Made by a program: the position numbers and the translations under genes. Positions 33,744-41,447 of a stretch of DNA of 56,813 bases are shown here, in pieces (positions within the stretch are counted from its first letter, which is position 1; each line of letters starts with the position of its first letter). Source of the stretch: Pseudomonadota bacterium (GTDB lineage: Bacteria; Pseudomonadota; Gammaproteobacteria; Steroidobacterales; Steroidobacteraceae); assembly GCA_025355105.1 (NCBI GenBank), contig JANYAE010000069.1:1-56813 (forward strand), in the 5' to 3' direction. Under the pieces are notes generated by a model. It was not told the origin of the DNA and searched no databases. It saw only the letters and a program-made list of their open reading frames with translations.

Positions 33744-34574
33744 TCAGCCGGCGGCGAGCTGGCTGTCGAGCTGCTGCTGCCGCTCGGCGCGGCGCATGAG
33801 GTAGCCGGCCACCAGCACGAAGCCGCCGACGATCGTGATGATCAGGCTCGCAAGCGCGTTGATATCCGGGCTCACGCCGAGCTTGACCTTGGAATAGATG
33901 ACCATCGGCAGCGTGCTCGAGCGTGGCCCCGAGACGAAGCTCGAGATGACGAGGTCGTCGAGCGACAGCGTGAAGCTCAGCAGCCAGCTCGAGACGAGCG
34001 CCGGCGCGATGATCGGCAGCGTCACGTCGACGAAGGCGCGAAATGGTGTCGCGCCGAGGTCCATCGCCGCCTCCTCTAGCGAGCGATCGGCGGTCGCGAG
34101 CCGCGACTGCACGGTGATCGTCACGTAGGCGGTGCAGAAGGCGATGTGTGCGAGGATGATCGTCGTCATGCCGCGGCTCGGCCAGCCGATCAGCTGCAGC
34201 ATCGACACGAACAGCAGCAGCTGCGTGATGCCGGTGATGATCTCGGGCATCACCAGCGGCGCGTTGACCATCCCGGTGAGCAGCAGTCGGCCGCGAAAGC
34301 GCGTGAACCGGACCAGCGCGATCGCGGCGAGCGTACCGAGCAGCAGCGCGCCGGTGGAGGACAGTGCCGCGACCTCGAGCGACAGCCCGGCGGCGCTCAG
34401 GATCTGGCGGTTGTGCATGAGCTCGACGTACCATTGCGTCGAGAAGCCGCCCCAGACGCTCGCCAGCGCCGAGGCGTTGAACGAGTACGCCACCAGCACG
34501 AGCATCGGCAGGTACAGGAAGGCGATGCCGAGGCACAGCACGGTGATCAGGAACGGGGAGGCGCGCCGCTCCAT
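33744..34574 (-). CDS. PotC-type ABC transporter permease (spermidine/putrescine/quaternary-amine class)
   Basis: The 276-residue inner-membrane protein has six hydrophobic helices and the EAA loop LEEAAMDLGATPFRAFVDVTLPIIAPALVSSWLLSF. The region LDDLVISSFVSGPRSSTLPMVIYSKVKLGVSPDINALA is characteristic of PotC. ATG at 34574 is preferred (GGAG eight bases upstream); a GTG six bases earlier overlaps the PotB stop. It pairs with the upstream PotB-type permease. The matching ATPase is probably the PotA-type gene at 47.3 kb; no PotD-type binding protein lies in the window. Confidence 0.92.
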   Translation of the reverse strand: MERRASPFLITVLCLGIAFLYLPMLVLVAYSFNASALASVWGGFSTQWYVELMHNRQILSAAGLSLEVAALSSTGALLLGTLAAIALVRFTRFRGRLLLTGMVNAPLVMPEIITGITQLLLFVSMLQLIGWPSRGMTTIILAHIAFCTAYVTITVQSRLATADRSLEEAAMDLGATPFRAFVDVTLPIIAPALVSSWLLSFTLSLDDLVISSFVSGPRSSTLPMVIYSKVKLGVSPDINALASLIITIVGGFVLVAGYLMRRAERQQQLDSQLAAG

Positions 34575-34576
34575 CG

Positions 34577-35560
34577 TCACTGCTCCAGCTGTCGGACGCG
34601 GTAGTGCTGGTGCACCGCGATCGGCCCGGCCAGCAGCACCAGGAACGCGATCGCGACCGCCGCGGCGACCGGCCAGTCGTGGTTGGCGAAGAACTCGTCC
34701 CACAGCACCCGGCCGATCATCAGGTTGTCAGGGCCGCCGAGCAGCGCCGGGATCACGTACTCGCCGATCGCCGGAATGAACACCAGCATCGAGCCCGCGA
34801 TCACTCCCGGCATCGACAGCGGCAGCGTCACGTCGACGAACGCCTGCCATGGCCTGCTGCCGAGATCGGAAGCCGCCTCGAGCAGCGTCTGGTCGAGCTT
34901 TTCGAGCGTCGCATACAGCGGCAGCACCATGAAGGGCAGGTACGAGTAGACGATGCCGAGATAGACGGCGAAGGTCGTCCGCATGATCTTGAGCGGGTGG
35001 TCGATGACGCCGAGCCAGAGGAGTGCGGTGTTCAGCAGGCCCTGGTCGCGGATGATCCCCTCAAGTGCGTAGACCCGCAGCAGGAAGGACGTCCAGAACG
35101 GCAGGATGATCACCAGCATCAGGATGCCCTGCGTGGCCTTCGACGAACGCGCCATCGCGTAGGCCATCGGGTAGCCGATCAGCAGGCAGCAGAGCGTCGA
35201 GAAGAACGCGGTCTTGATCGAGTAAAAATACGAAACCGCATACACTTCGTCGGTCAGCAGATACTTGTAGTTGGCGAGGCTCGGCGTCAGGTGCCAGTGG
35301 TGGTCCGGCGTGATGCTGAACACGTCGCTGAACGGCGGTATCCTGAGGGCGGCCTCCGCGAAGCTGATCTTCAGCGCGAAGCCGAACGGGATCAGGAAGA
35401 ACACCACCAGGAACAGGAGCGGCGGCAGGATGATCAGCCAGCGCCCGTACCGTTCGACGAATAGGGCGAGCCGGCCGCGCCGCGCCGCCGGCGTCCGTCC
35501 GCTCTGTTCGCCCGCCGTTACCGCCGTCACGCGCTGTTCGCCCCGGGTCGCTTGATGCAT
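34577..35560 (-). CDS. PotB-type ABC transporter permease
   Basis: This 327-residue permease has an N-terminal helix (LIILPPLLFLVVFFLIPFGFALKISF), the PotB segment ILPFWTSFLLRVYALEGIIRDQGLLN and the EAA loop LLEAASDLGSRPWQAFVDVTLPLSMPGVIAGSMLVF. The C-terminal IPAIGEYVIPALLGGPDNLMIGRVL also fits. ATG at 35560 is used; GTG at 35530 is possible. It shares a 65-base promoter gap with the divergent TetR-Rieske fusion gene, a classical regulator-target layout, suggesting that this regulator controls the transporter. Confidence 0.92.
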   Translation of the reverse strand: MHQATRGEQRVTAVTAGEQSGRTPAARRGRLALFVERYGRWLIILPPLLFLVVFFLIPFGFALKISFAEAALRIPPFSDVFSITPDHHWHLTPSLANYKYLLTDEVYAVSYFYSIKTAFFSTLCCLLIGYPMAYAMARSSKATQGILMLVIILPFWTSFLLRVYALEGIIRDQGLLNTALLWLGVIDHPLKIMRTTFAVYLGIVYSYLPFMVLPLYATLEKLDQTLLEAASDLGSRPWQAFVDVTLPLSMPGVIAGSMLVFIPAIGEYVIPALLGGPDNLMIGRVLWDEFFANHDWPVAAAVAIAFLVLLAGPIAVHQHYRVRQLEQ

Positions 35561-35625
35561 TTGGACGCCGCAGTCTGCCCGACGTCCGCCGGATCTGGAA
35601 GAGCGCGCCCCCGGAGCGCCGGCCG

Positions 35626-36645
35626 ATGAGCCGGCCGCGCCGCAAGAAGGCTGCCGCGCCGGCGGCAGCGCCGGCCCGGCCGCGTGCGTCGCGGGCACGC
35701 CAGCGGCAGCGGCTGATCGACGCCTGCATCTCGGCGCTACACCTCCACGGGCCGTCGAAGACCACGGTCGAGAAGGTGGTCGCGATCGCGCGGATGTCGC
35801 CCGGCAACGTCCGCTTCTACTTCGACTCGAAGGACGCGATGCTGGTCGCGTCGCTCGAGTTCCTGGCGGCGGAGTTCGAGGAGCGCCTGCTGGTGCCGAT
35901 CGCGGCGCTTCGCCCGAGGCCCGTGGAGGCGCTCGCGGCGCTGGTCGACCTCTACCTCGGCGCCGAGATTGCCAGCACGCGCAAGGTGTCCGTCTGGTAC
36001 GCGTTCTGGGGCGAGGCCAGCGCGCGGCAGGAGTATCACGACATCTGCGGCTCCCGCGACGGCAAGTTCGAGCAGCTGGTCCGCGACCTGATCGGCCACC
36101 TGATCGACGAGACCGGCTCCCGTCACCTGGACGCCGATGCCATTGCGCTCGGCCTGATCGGTGTGCTCGAGATGCTCTGGCAGGGCTTCGCGTTCCAGAC
36201 CGAGTCGACCATCGACCGCGGCGAGGCCAAGCGCCGCGCGCTCGCGTACCTGCGCTCAGTGTTTCCCGGTGCGTTCAGCCGCGCGACCGGCACGGCGCCC
36301 GCGGCGCTGCCGGCCGGCGCCTACGCGAGCGCGCCGCTGCTGGCGCTCGAGCGCCGCGCGCTGTTCCGCCACGCCTGGCAGTTCGCGGGTCTCGCGCGCG
36401 AGCTCGCCGAGCCGGGCGATTATGTAACGCTCGACGGTCCGTCCGAGCGCGCGCTGCTGGTGCGCGACGCCGGCGGAACGCCGCACGCGTTCTGCAACAG
36501 CTGCCGCCAACGGCCGCACGCCCTGGCCATGAGTCGCCGCGGCCGCTTCGGCGAGCTCGTGTCCTGCCCGCTGCACGGCCTCGACTACCGCCTCGACGGC
36601 ACCCCTGCCGGCGCCACGCCAGGCGGCGCCCTGGCGCCGCTCTAG
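35626..36645 (+). CDS. TetR/BetI-type regulator fused to a degenerate Rieske domain, ended by an in-frame TAG
   Basis: Residues 20-75 are a TetR helix-turn-helix (RQRLIDACISALHLHG...GNVRFYFDSKDAM). Residues 80-210 form a BetI-like ligand domain (KVSVWYAFWGEASARQEYHDI). Residues 236-339 match the Rieske half of a ring-hydroxylating oxygenase (LLALERRALFRHAWQFAGLARELAEPGDYVTLDG). The first Cys-x-His pair reads C293-R-Q295, so one histidine ligand of the 2Fe-2S cluster is lost; the second pair, C314 and H317, remains. TAG at 36643-36645 stops the protein just where the catalytic domain continues in the same frame. ATG at 35626 follows GGAG. Divergent from PotB/PotC. Probable local repressor of quaternary-amine genes; such a fusion is unfamiliar to me. 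Confidence 0.85.
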   Translation: MSRPRRKKAAAPAAAPARPRASRARQRQRLIDACISALHLHGPSKTTVEKVVAIARMSPGNVRFYFDSKDAMLVASLEFLAAEFEERLLVPIAALRPRPVEALAALVDLYLGAEIASTRKVSVWYAFWGEASARQEYHDICGSRDGKFEQLVRDLIGHLIDETGSRHLDADAIALGLIGVLEMLWQGFAFQTESTIDRGEAKRRALAYLRSVFPGAFSRATGTAPAALPAGAYASAPLLALERRALFRHAWQFAGLARELAEPGDYVTLDGPSERALLVRDAGGTPHAFCNSCRQRPHALAMSRRGRFGELVSCPLHGLDYRLDGTPAGATPGGALAPL

Positions 36646-36651
36646 CTCGCG

Positions 36652-37284
36652 GTGGCAGGCGGCCTGTTGTGGGTGCGCGCTCTGGCCGAGGACGCGGCGA
36701 CGCCTCCGGCACCGGCCGCGGCGCTGCCGCTCGCCGCCTGGCCGCTTGAGCCGGCGGTCGTCGGCGAGGTCGAGGTCGCCGCCGACTGGAAAGTGCTGGT
36801 CGAGCGGTGGCTGGAGCGTTGGCCGGCCGCCGACTTGAGCGGCACGGAGTTCGACGCCGCGACCTCGGACCGGGCGGCAGGCTGGAGCGGCCGCCTTATC
36901 TCGACGCTCGCTGCCCACGTCGGGGCCGCGCGACAGCACGGGAGTTTCGTCGCGCCGAACCAGTTCCTCGAGAGCGGCCCGGCGGGCCTGCTGATACTGC
37001 AGGTCCTGCCACGCGCACCGGGTCGCGCCGCGCTGCGCAGCTTCCGCTACACGCGCGAGCAACGCACGCGTGAGGACCGCGCGCTCGGCTTCCTTGCCGC
37101 GCGCCTCGCGAGCCGGCGCATCGCGGCCGAAATCGGACTCGCCGAGTCCGTGCAGCGTGGCCTAGAATCGCCCGGCTATCTCGCCGAGGCCGTGGCGGCC
37201 GCACCGCCTGCGCTCGTCGCCTTCCGACAATCGATCGCCTGCCTGCTGCCAGGCGGCGCTCGCGACCCTGGAGACTCCGCATGA
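36652..37284 (+). pseudogene. Catalytic-domain remnant of a Rieske oxygenase, same frame as the TetR fusion beyond the TAG
   Basis: The segment continues the preceding frame after TAG and matches a Rieske oxygenase C-terminal half: VAGGLLWVRAL, VEVAADWKVLVERWLERW, FVAPNQFLESGPAGLLILQVLPRAPGR, and ESVQRGLESPGY. QVLPRAPGR (37000-37026) is identical to a segment of the intact Rieske enzyme at 40249-40275. The Asp/Glu-x2-His-x4-His iron triad is absent, since WLERWPAADLSG replaces it. It is therefore a catalytically dead domain. It may be the tail of one 552-residue fusion broken by a nonsense change, or be translated from the GTG at 36652. Its stop overlaps the following ATG (ATGA), which argues that translation of this region mattered recently. 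Confidence 0.75.
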
Positions 37285-38777
37285 CGACCGAACTCAGCAC
37301 CCGCGAGTGGCACGCACGCGCCGCGGCGCTGCGCTACGCGACCGGCCACTTCATCGACGGGGCGCACGTCGACTCGCTGGCCAAGGGCCGCTTCACCGCC
37401 GTCAACCCGGCGACCCTGCAACCGCTGTGCGAGGTCTCGGCGGGCGGCGCCGCCGACATCGACCGGGCCGTCGCCTCCGGCCGCCGCGCCTTCGCGAGCG
37501 GCGTCTGGCGGCGCATGGCGCCACGCGACCGGCTGGGCGTCTTGTCCCGCTTCGCCGGCCTCATCCAGGCGAATGCCGAGCGCTTCGCGCTGCTGGACAC
37601 GCTGACGATGGGCAAGCCGATCCGCGACATGCTGTCGATCGACGTACCCTCGGCGGTGCAGACCTTCAGCTACTTCGCCGAGCTGAGCGACAAGATCGAC
37701 GGCGCCGTCACCGCGACCGCGGCGGACGCGTTCCACTACATCCTGCGCGAGCCGCTCGGCGTCGTCGGCTGCATCGTGCCCTGGAACTACCCGCTGCTGA
37801 TGGCGGCCTGGAAGGTCGCGCCGGCGCTCGCCGCCGGCAACTCGGTGGTGCTCAAGCCCGCGGAGCAATCGCCACTCTCGGCGCTGCTGATGGCCGAGCT
37901 GTTCGTCGAGGCCGGCGGCCCGCCAGGCGTGTTCAACGTCGTCAATGGTCTCGGCGAGACCGTCGGCGCCGCGCTCGCGCTGCACAACGACGTCAACAAG
38001 ATCGCGTTCACCGGCTCGACCGAAGTCGGCAAGCTGATGCTGGTCTACGCCGGGCAGTCGAACATGAAGCGCGTCGCCCTCGAGTGCGGCGGCAAGTCGC
38101 CGCAGATCTTCCTGGCCGATCTCGAGGATCTCGACCGCGCCGTGAACTACGCGATCAACGGCATCTTCGGCAACATGGGCGAGGTCTGCAACGCCGGCTC
38201 GCGCCTGCTGATCGACAAGCCGATCGCCGAGGCCTTCATCGCCCGCTTCGTCGAACTCGGCAAGACCGCCTACCGGGCCGGCGACCCGCTCGATCCGACG
38301 ACCAACCTCGGCCCGCTGGTCACGGCCGGTCACCGTGCGCGGGTGGTGTCGTACATCGAGCGCGGCAAGCGCGACGGCGCGCGCGTCGAGTTCGGCGGCG
38401 ACACGCCCGCGCTGCCGGGCAGCTACGTCAATCCGACGCTGTTCTCGCGCGTCAACAACCAGATGACCATCGCGCGCGAGGAGATCTTCGGGCCGGTCGC
38501 CGCCGCGATCGAGGTCAGCGGCATCACCGAGGCGCTGCAGGTCGCCAACGACTCGATCTACGGCCTCGCCGCCTCAGTCTGGACGCGCGATCTCAGGACC
38601 GCGCACACGGCCGTGCGTGACCTCGAGGCCGGCGTCATCTGGGTGAACTGCTTCGACCACGGCGACATGACCCAGCCCTTCGGCGGCTACAAGCAGTCGG
38701 GCCAGGGACGCGACAAGTGCCTCGAGAGCCTGCTGTCGTACACGCAGACCAAGTCCGCGTGGATCCACCTCGGCTGA
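37281..38777 (+). CDS. Aldehyde dehydrogenase (aminoaldehyde/betaine-aldehyde type)
   Basis: The 498-residue enzyme has IVPWNYPLLMAAWKVAPALAAGNSVVLKPAEQSPLSAL, AFTGSTEVGKLML, the base Glu in LECGGKSPQIFLADL, the nucleophile in GNMGEVCNAGSRLL and the C-terminal PFGGYKQSGQGRDKCLESLLSYTQTKSAW. The wording resembles 4-guanidino/gamma-glutamyl-aminobutyraldehyde dehydrogenases (PuuC/KauB) and betaine aldehyde dehydrogenase. It overlaps the dead Rieske domain by four bases and is convergent with the Rieske oxygenase at 38.8 kb. It could oxidise betaine aldehyde from the GMC enzyme or 4-guanidinobutyraldehyde from the AruI-like enzyme. Confidence 0.94.
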   Translation: MTTELSTREWHARAAALRYATGHFIDGAHVDSLAKGRFTAVNPATLQPLCEVSAGGAADIDRAVASGRRAFASGVWRRMAPRDRLGVLSRFAGLIQANAERFALLDTLTMGKPIRDMLSIDVPSAVQTFSYFAELSDKIDGAVTATAADAFHYILREPLGVVGCIVPWNYPLLMAAWKVAPALAAGNSVVLKPAEQSPLSALLMAELFVEAGGPPGVFNVVNGLGETVGAALALHNDVNKIAFTGSTEVGKLMLVYAGQSNMKRVALECGGKSPQIFLADLEDLDRAVNYAINGIFGNMGEVCNAGSRLLIDKPIAEAFIARFVELGKTAYRAGDPLDPTTNLGPLVTAGHRARVVSYIERGKRDGARVEFGGDTPALPGSYVNPTLFSRVNNQMTIAREEIFGPVAAAIEVSGITEALQVANDSIYGLAASVWTRDLRTAHTAVRDLEAGVIWVNCFDHGDMTQPFGGYKQSGQGRDKCLESLLSYTQTKSAWIHLG

Positions 38778-38786
38778 CCGGTGGCG

Positions 38787-39962
38787 TCAGGCCGCGCCGA
38801 GTGCGGCCTTCACCCACTGGTGGAAGCGGTACACGTCGTACTCTTCCGGCATCAGGAAGCCGCGCTCGTGCGGCGCGGCGCGCAGGCCGCGCTGCGCGAG
38901 CTCGCAGGCCGCGCCGTCCTCGGCGAGGACCTCGGCCGAGAAGCTGCAGGCGCGCTGGATGTCGACCGCGGGGTCGGCGAGCGTCGCCCTCGGGAACAGC
39001 CATTCGACACTGAGTTCGGTCTCCTCGGGCCCGAGCGGCAGCAGGCGCGTCGAGCGCACGTGGTCGACGTGGAACACCATGTAGTGCGACGGCAGGCTGG
39101 TCATGAAGTGATAGCCGGCGCGACGCTCCGCGGCCGTCAGCGTCGTGAACTCGTGGCCCAGCGAGCGGCCGTCGACCGACCAGGTGGCGGCGCCGGCGCG
39201 CAGCCCGCCCTTGTACTGCGGGTCGTCGCTGGCCGCGTGCGCTCGCCAGTTCGGATCGTCGCGCTCCTCCATGATCGCGCGCCGGTAGATCGGCACGAGG
39301 CTCGACAGATTCGGGTGCACGCCCGGGCAGTGCAGGCACTCGTTGTAGTTCTCCCAGAACAGCTTCCAGTTGCACTTGAGGCGCGTGGTCAGCGTGTGAC
39401 CGACGACCAGCTCCTCGACCGGCCAGTTCGCGAACTGCTCGGTATTGGCGTTGAAGTTGTCGGAGAAGCCGCGCGCCGGGTCGCCGAGGTTCACGTAGAC
39501 CATGCCGCGCCAGACCTTGACCGGCACCGCGTACAGCGATGCCTCACGCGGGTCGACGTAGTGCGCGCGGCCCATCGACGGGATGCGGGCGAGCTCGCCG
39601 TTCAGCCGGTAGCTCCAGGCGTGGTACGGGCAGGTGATCGTCTTCGCCGGCAGCCGGCCTTCGGCCTCCTGGCACAAGGTCGAGCCGCGATGCCGGCACG
39701 TGTTGTAGAAGCCGCGAATCTCACCTTGCTCGTCCCGCACCAGCAGCAACGGCTGGGTCCCGAGTGAGAAGGTGCGGAAGGACTGCACCTCGGGCAGGGT
39801 CGCCGCGCGGCACAGGTACACCCAGTTGCGGTACCAGATGTCCTTGAGCTCGCGCTCGTACTGGGGCCTGTCGATGTACCAGCTGCTCGGCAGCGTCCGC
39901 TCGAGCCGCTTGAGGCCGTTGAAGCCGCCGGCGGTCGGGTCGTCGTGTCGGTCGGCGCTCAT
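38787..39962 (-). CDS. Rieske oxygenase alpha subunit, glycine-betaine-demethylase-like (1)
   Basis: The 391-residue protein has an intact Rieske centre (C89-R-H91 ... C111-P-Y-H114) and a mononuclear iron site in ENYNECLHCPGVHP (E208 bridging, H211 and H216 ligands). A glutamate instead of aspartate at the bridge is a trait of the branch acting on quaternary amines (GbcA, CntA, stachydrine demethylase). It would use O2 and electrons from a separate reductase, not present here, to remove a methyl group or hydroxylate next to nitrogen. ATG at 39962 has AGGAG six bases upstream. It follows the second Rieske gene by 22 bases in the same operon. Confidence 0.93.
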   Translation of the reverse strand: MSADRHDDPTAGGFNGLKRLERTLPSSWYIDRPQYERELKDIWYRNWVYLCRAATLPEVQSFRTFSLGTQPLLLVRDEQGEIRGFYNTCRHRGSTLCQEAEGRLPAKTITCPYHAWSYRLNGELARIPSMGRAHYVDPREASLYAVPVKVWRGMVYVNLGDPARGFSDNFNANTEQFANWPVEELVVGHTLTTRLKCNWKLFWENYNECLHCPGVHPNLSSLVPIYRRAIMEERDDPNWRAHAASDDPQYKGGLRAGAATWSVDGRSLGHEFTTLTAAERRAGYHFMTSLPSHYMVFHVDHVRSTRLLPLGPEETELSVEWLFPRATLADPAVDIQRACSFSAEVLAEDGAACELAQRGLRAAPHERGFLMPEEYDVYRFHQWVKAALGAA

Positions 39963-39984
39963 CGGCTCTCCTCGGCCCGGCTCG

Positions 39985-41151
39985 TCAGGCGAAGCGGCTC
40001 GGCGCCGCCGGCAGACGCACTTCCGGAATGTGACGCTCCAGGAGGTCGTGGAATTCGGTCATCCACGTCTCGATCCTCGACAGCGGCCCAGGCGTATAGC
40101 TCGGCGAGGCGAGCCCACGCTGCACGCGCTCGCACAGCCAGCGGTCCTCGTTGTTGACCTGGTTGTTGATGCGGTTGCTGAGCTTCCTGAGCACGCGCAT
40201 CTCGCGGCGCTCGTCCGCTAGACCGAAGATGGCGTAGCGGATCACGCACCTGCCCGGCGCCCGCGGCAGCACCTGAAAGAAGTCCATCAGCTCAGGGTAC
40301 ACGTCGATGCCGAGGTTCGGCAGCGCGCTGTAGAAGCGCCAGCAGCGCTTGTAGTCATCCGGCAGGTGGTTGATGGTCGGACCGACCAGGCCCTGGTAGT
40401 GGCGCTCGCTCCAACGCGGCGAGGGCTGCTCCTTGAGCCAGCTCGTGCCGCGGGCGATGCCCGGCGCGCCCTTCTGGTCGTCGTAGTCCGGCGTGAACAT
40501 CCGGTTGAGGCCCGGGTGTCCGATCGGCACGTGGTACGACTCGAGGTAGTTGTCCATCGCGACCTTCCAGTCGACGTCCCACTCCTCGTACGACACCGGG
40601 GTCAGCGGCACCATCTCCTCGAACCGGTACGGCGCGAGCTCGGCAAGAAACGGCGCCCACTGCTCGCGCACCGGGGCCGGCTCGCCGCTCAGACAGACGA
40701 AGACGAAGCCCAGCATCAGCTCGACCTTGACCGGCTTCAAGCCGTGCGTCGAGCGGTCGAGGCCCGGGAAGCTGTCCCGCGACGGCACGCCCAGCAGGTT
40801 GCCCTCGTAGGTGTACGACCAGCCGTGGTACGGGCAGACGATGCTGCCCGGGCAATGGCCGCTGCCGTCCAGCAGCCGCGCGCCGCGGTGGCGGCAGACG
40901 TTGTGAAACGCCCGCAACTGCGAATCCCGGTCGCGCAGCACGACGATGCTGTCGGGACCGAGGTCGAAGGTGACGAAGTCGCCGGGCTTGGCGACCTGAC
41001 TGACGTGGCAGCCAATCTGCCAGCTCGGCCGCAGGATGCGCTCGAGCTCCAGGCGGTGCATTTCGGGGTTGCTGTACACCCAGGCGGGCAACGCGCGGTA
41101 ACTGCGATTGGACACCGTGGTATTTCGATCGAAGGCAGGCACGGTGGCCAT
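39985..41151 (-). CDS. Rieske oxygenase alpha subunit, quaternary-amine type (2)
   Basis: This 388-residue paralogue has the Rieske ligands C86, H88, C106 and H109 (VCRHRGARLL, VCPYHGWSY) and the iron site DNYLESYHVPIGHPGL (E204 bridging, H207 and H212 ligands). Its C-terminus has FFQVLPRAPGR and CERVQRGLASPSY, which the dead Rieske domain fused to the TetR regulator also shows. That domain is thus a decayed relative of this gene. ATG at 41151 is preferred over ATG at 41157 because GAGGAG lies six bases before it and touches the other. It is first in the two-gene Rieske operon and divergent from the aminotransferase operon across a 300-base AT-rich region. No ferredoxin or reductase is adjacent. 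Confidence 0.93.
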   Translation of the reverse strand: MATVPAFDRNTTVSNRSYRALPAWVYSNPEMHRLELERILRPSWQIGCHVSQVAKPGDFVTFDLGPDSIVVLRDRDSQLRAFHNVCRHRGARLLDGSGHCPGSIVCPYHGWSYTYEGNLLGVPSRDSFPGLDRSTHGLKPVKVELMLGFVFVCLSGEPAPVREQWAPFLAELAPYRFEEMVPLTPVSYEEWDVDWKVAMDNYLESYHVPIGHPGLNRMFTPDYDDQKGAPGIARGTSWLKEQPSPRWSERHYQGLVGPTINHLPDDYKRCWRFYSALPNLGIDVYPELMDFFQVLPRAPGRCVIRYAIFGLADERREMRVLRKLSNRINNQVNNEDRWLCERVQRGLASPSYTPGPLSRIETWMTEFHDLLERHIPEVRLPAAPSRFA

Positions 41152-41173
41152 CGGCATCTCCTCGGCTCTAGAT

Positions 41174-41190
41174 CTATATGCGCGTTCAAT
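41174..41190. promoter_or_regulatory. Copy 1 of a repeated motif in the divergent promoter region
   Basis: CTATATGCGCGTTCAAT lies 23 bases before the Rieske (2) start. A near-copy, CTATATGAGCATACAAAT, occurs at 41356-41373. The shared CTATATG-GC-T-CAA pattern and low GC suggest a regulator site. Confidence 0.4.
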
Positions 41191-41355
41191 CTAACCCGGC
41201 GCTGCCTCCTTCGGCAAGTCAGCCAAGGCCCATCACTGCGGGCCTTGTCAATACCATTTTAACAAGTATTTTCAGTTGCTTAGAAAGTTCCTTCGATCGT
41301 TATTCGGGGTCGCGTTCGGGTCTCTAGAAATGCTGCACCGCGATCCGTTGTCAAC

Positions 41356-41373
41356 CTATATGAGCATACAAAT
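41356..41373. promoter_or_regulatory. Copy 2 of a repeated motif, partly palindromic
   Basis: CTATATGAGCATACAAAT lies 75 bases before the aminotransferase start. Its core TATG-AG-CATA is a perfect palindrome of half-sites, as expected for a dimeric repressor such as a TetR protein. The rest of the 290-base region between the divergent operons is AT-rich and holds no gene. Confidence 0.4.
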
Positions 41374-41447
41374 TTCGTGGACTCAGGCCCTCAGGCGATG
41401 GTAGCTTTCCGGCCACAGACGTCATGCGAAGTTAAGGGGAGCGCGCC

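Noticed and set aside
36643..36645. TAG in the TetR-Rieske frame as a pyrrolysine codon
   Set aside because: Two MttB-family genes are in the window, but neither has an in-frame TAG and no pyrrolysine tRNA or synthetase gene is visible. The site lies in a loop between two domains, where a catalytic pyrrolysine is not expected.
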